Source: Christensenella sp. UBA3857 (GTDB lineage: Bacteria > Bacillota > Clostridia > Christensenellales > CAG-138). From it: a stretch of DNA of 5,199 nt. The translations under genes were made by a program, and so were the position numbers. Positions within the stretch are counted from its first letter, which is position 1; each line of letters begins with the position of its first letter. Positions 4,334-5,199 of the stretch are shown piece after piece. The notes under the pieces are model-generated. The model was not told the DNA's origin, made no database searches, and saw only the letters and a list, made by a program, of their open reading frames with translations. Location: NCBI GenBank assembly GCA_002392505.1, contig DGHD01000044.1, forward strand, positions 1,325-6,523, read 5' to 3'.

Positions 4334-5199
4334 TTGAAAAAATACAGGAAATACGGTACGGCCGTCATTTATCTTCTGATAGCGGCGGCGGTCATACTGC
4401 TGATAGTCGGCGGTCAGAGCATGCGCCGCGAAAAACCCGTGGAGTACGACTTCGGCGAGTTTTCGGACGTGCTGCGCGCCGGCATGACCGTTACGGAGGA
4501 CGGCAAAAACGGAGCTAACGCCCGCGTCGCCGCCGTCCGCGTCTCGGGCTCGGAGCTTTACGGAATATTCACTCCCGAATATTATAAGGAAGTAAGGGGC
4601 AAGGAGCTCTCCGAAAAGGAGATCGCCTCCCGCCTTGAGACCTTCAAAAAGGGCAAGGTCTACGACTTCCATACCACCGTCATTTCGGCGGAGACCTTCC
4701 AGCAGGAGATGACCGGCCTCATCTGCAGCGAGACCGGGGTGAGCAAGGATTCCGTTTCGGTAAACGATTACGGCTTCGCCTACATTTTGAAAGTGGAGCA
4801 GACCTCGTGGATATGGATCGTGCTCCCATATCTCTTCCTCGGCGCGATCATCATCGGCACCACGATACTGATAATCCGCGCCACCGGCAGGGACAACCGC
4901 CAGGCGATGAACTTCGGCAAGAGCACGGCGAGGATATCCGACGGCAAGAACCAGAAGACCTTTGACGACGTGCGCGGCTGCGACGAGGAAAAGGAGGAGC
5001 TTAAAGAGGTAGTCGATTTCCTCAAGGATCCCAAGGCGTTCACCGATATGGGCGCAAGGATCCCCAAGGGCGTGCTGCTCGTCGGCCCTCCCGGGACGGG
5101 CAAAACGCTGCTCGCGAAGGCGGTTGCGGGCGAAGCGAACGTCCCCTTCCTCTCCATCAGCGGTTCCGATTTCGTTGAGATGTTCGTCGGCGTCGGCGC
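4334..5199 (+). CDS. ftsH: ATP-dependent zinc metalloprotease FtsH, 5' part (right edge truncated)
   Basis: FtsH is a membrane-anchored AAA+ hexamer that extracts and degrades misfolded or regulatory membrane and cytosolic proteins. The 288 visible codons show a basic N-terminus, a membrane segment at about 8-27, an extracytoplasmic domain (28-157), a second membrane segment (about 158-182), a linker, and the start of the AAA domain: [19 protein letters not shown] (209-227), ARIPKGVLL (241-249), Walker A GPPGTGKT (251-258) and the pore-loop region [14 protein letters not shown] (275-288). Walker B, the second region of homology and the HEXXH protease centre lie beyond the window. I choose TTG 4334 because AAAGGA (4321-4326) is seven bases upstream and the N-terminus then looks like other FtsH proteins. 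The in-frame ATG 4286 has almost no room for a ribosome site if the 4267-4272 box is used. Arg214 stands where most FtsH have Ala in the DVAG motif. The extracytoplasmic domain is longer than in E. coli. Confidence 0.93.
   Translation, partial: MKKYRKYGTAVIYLLIAAAVILLIVGGQSMRREKPVEYDFGEFSDVLRAGMTVTEDGKNGANARVAAVRVSGSELYGIFTPEYYKEVRGKELSEKEIASRLETFKKGKVYDFHTTVISAETFQQEMTGLICSETGVSKDSVSVNDYGFAYILKVEQTSWIWIVLPYLFLGAIIIGTTILIIRATGRDNRQAMNFGKSTARISDGKNQKTFDDVRGCDEEKEELKEVVDFLKDPKAFTDMGARIPKGVLLVGPPGTGKTLLAKAVAGEANVPFLSISGSDFVEMFVGVG

Overview
The window reads as chromosomal DNA of a Gram-positive anaerobe, most likely a GC-rich member of the Clostridia (Bacillota). This is an inference from the AAGGAGG-type ribosome sites, sigma-A-like promoters, compact oligo-U terminators, the mix of GC-rich codons with frequent ATA and AGG, and the gene families present (small zinc-ribbon membrane proteins, a VUT-family transporter, FtsH). 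No phage, insertion sequence, CRISPR array, rRNA or tRNA was seen.

Bases 1-1019 hold a leftward operon of small zinc-ribbon proteins: two complete paralogues of 122 and 128 residues (N-terminal CxxC...CxxC ribbon plus two membrane segments) and the first 38 codons of a third ribbon protein that runs off the left edge. Their promoter (991-1019) is near consensus and carries a palindrome in its spacer, a likely operator.

Bases 1064-2586 hold a rightward two-gene operon: a VUT/QueT/YhhQ-like transporter and a short-chain dehydrogenase/reductase (SDR), translationally coupled by an ATGA overlap and closed by a strong bidirectional terminator. The leader (1112-1149) folds as a good match to a class I preQ1 riboswitch whose pseudoknot takes in the Shine-Dalgarno. 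This makes the transporter a likely queuosine-precursor importer and places the SDR under the same control.

Bases 2597-3096 encode, leftward, a membrane protein with a C-terminal zinc ribbon. Divergent from it, a perfect TTGACA-17-TATAAT promoter (3144-3172) drives a 155-residue membrane protein with an HEYGH metallopeptidase-like motif. The predicted transcription start falls on its ATG, so the mRNA may be leaderless. A bidirectional terminator (3647-3688) separates it from a leftward 103-residue soluble protein of unknown function (3694-4005).

A 280-bp divergent intergenic region with several short repeats precedes the 5' part of ftsH (4334 to the right edge). It is read here from a TTG start with a good ribosome site, contains two membrane segments and the Walker A motif, and has a longer than usual extracytoplasmic domain.
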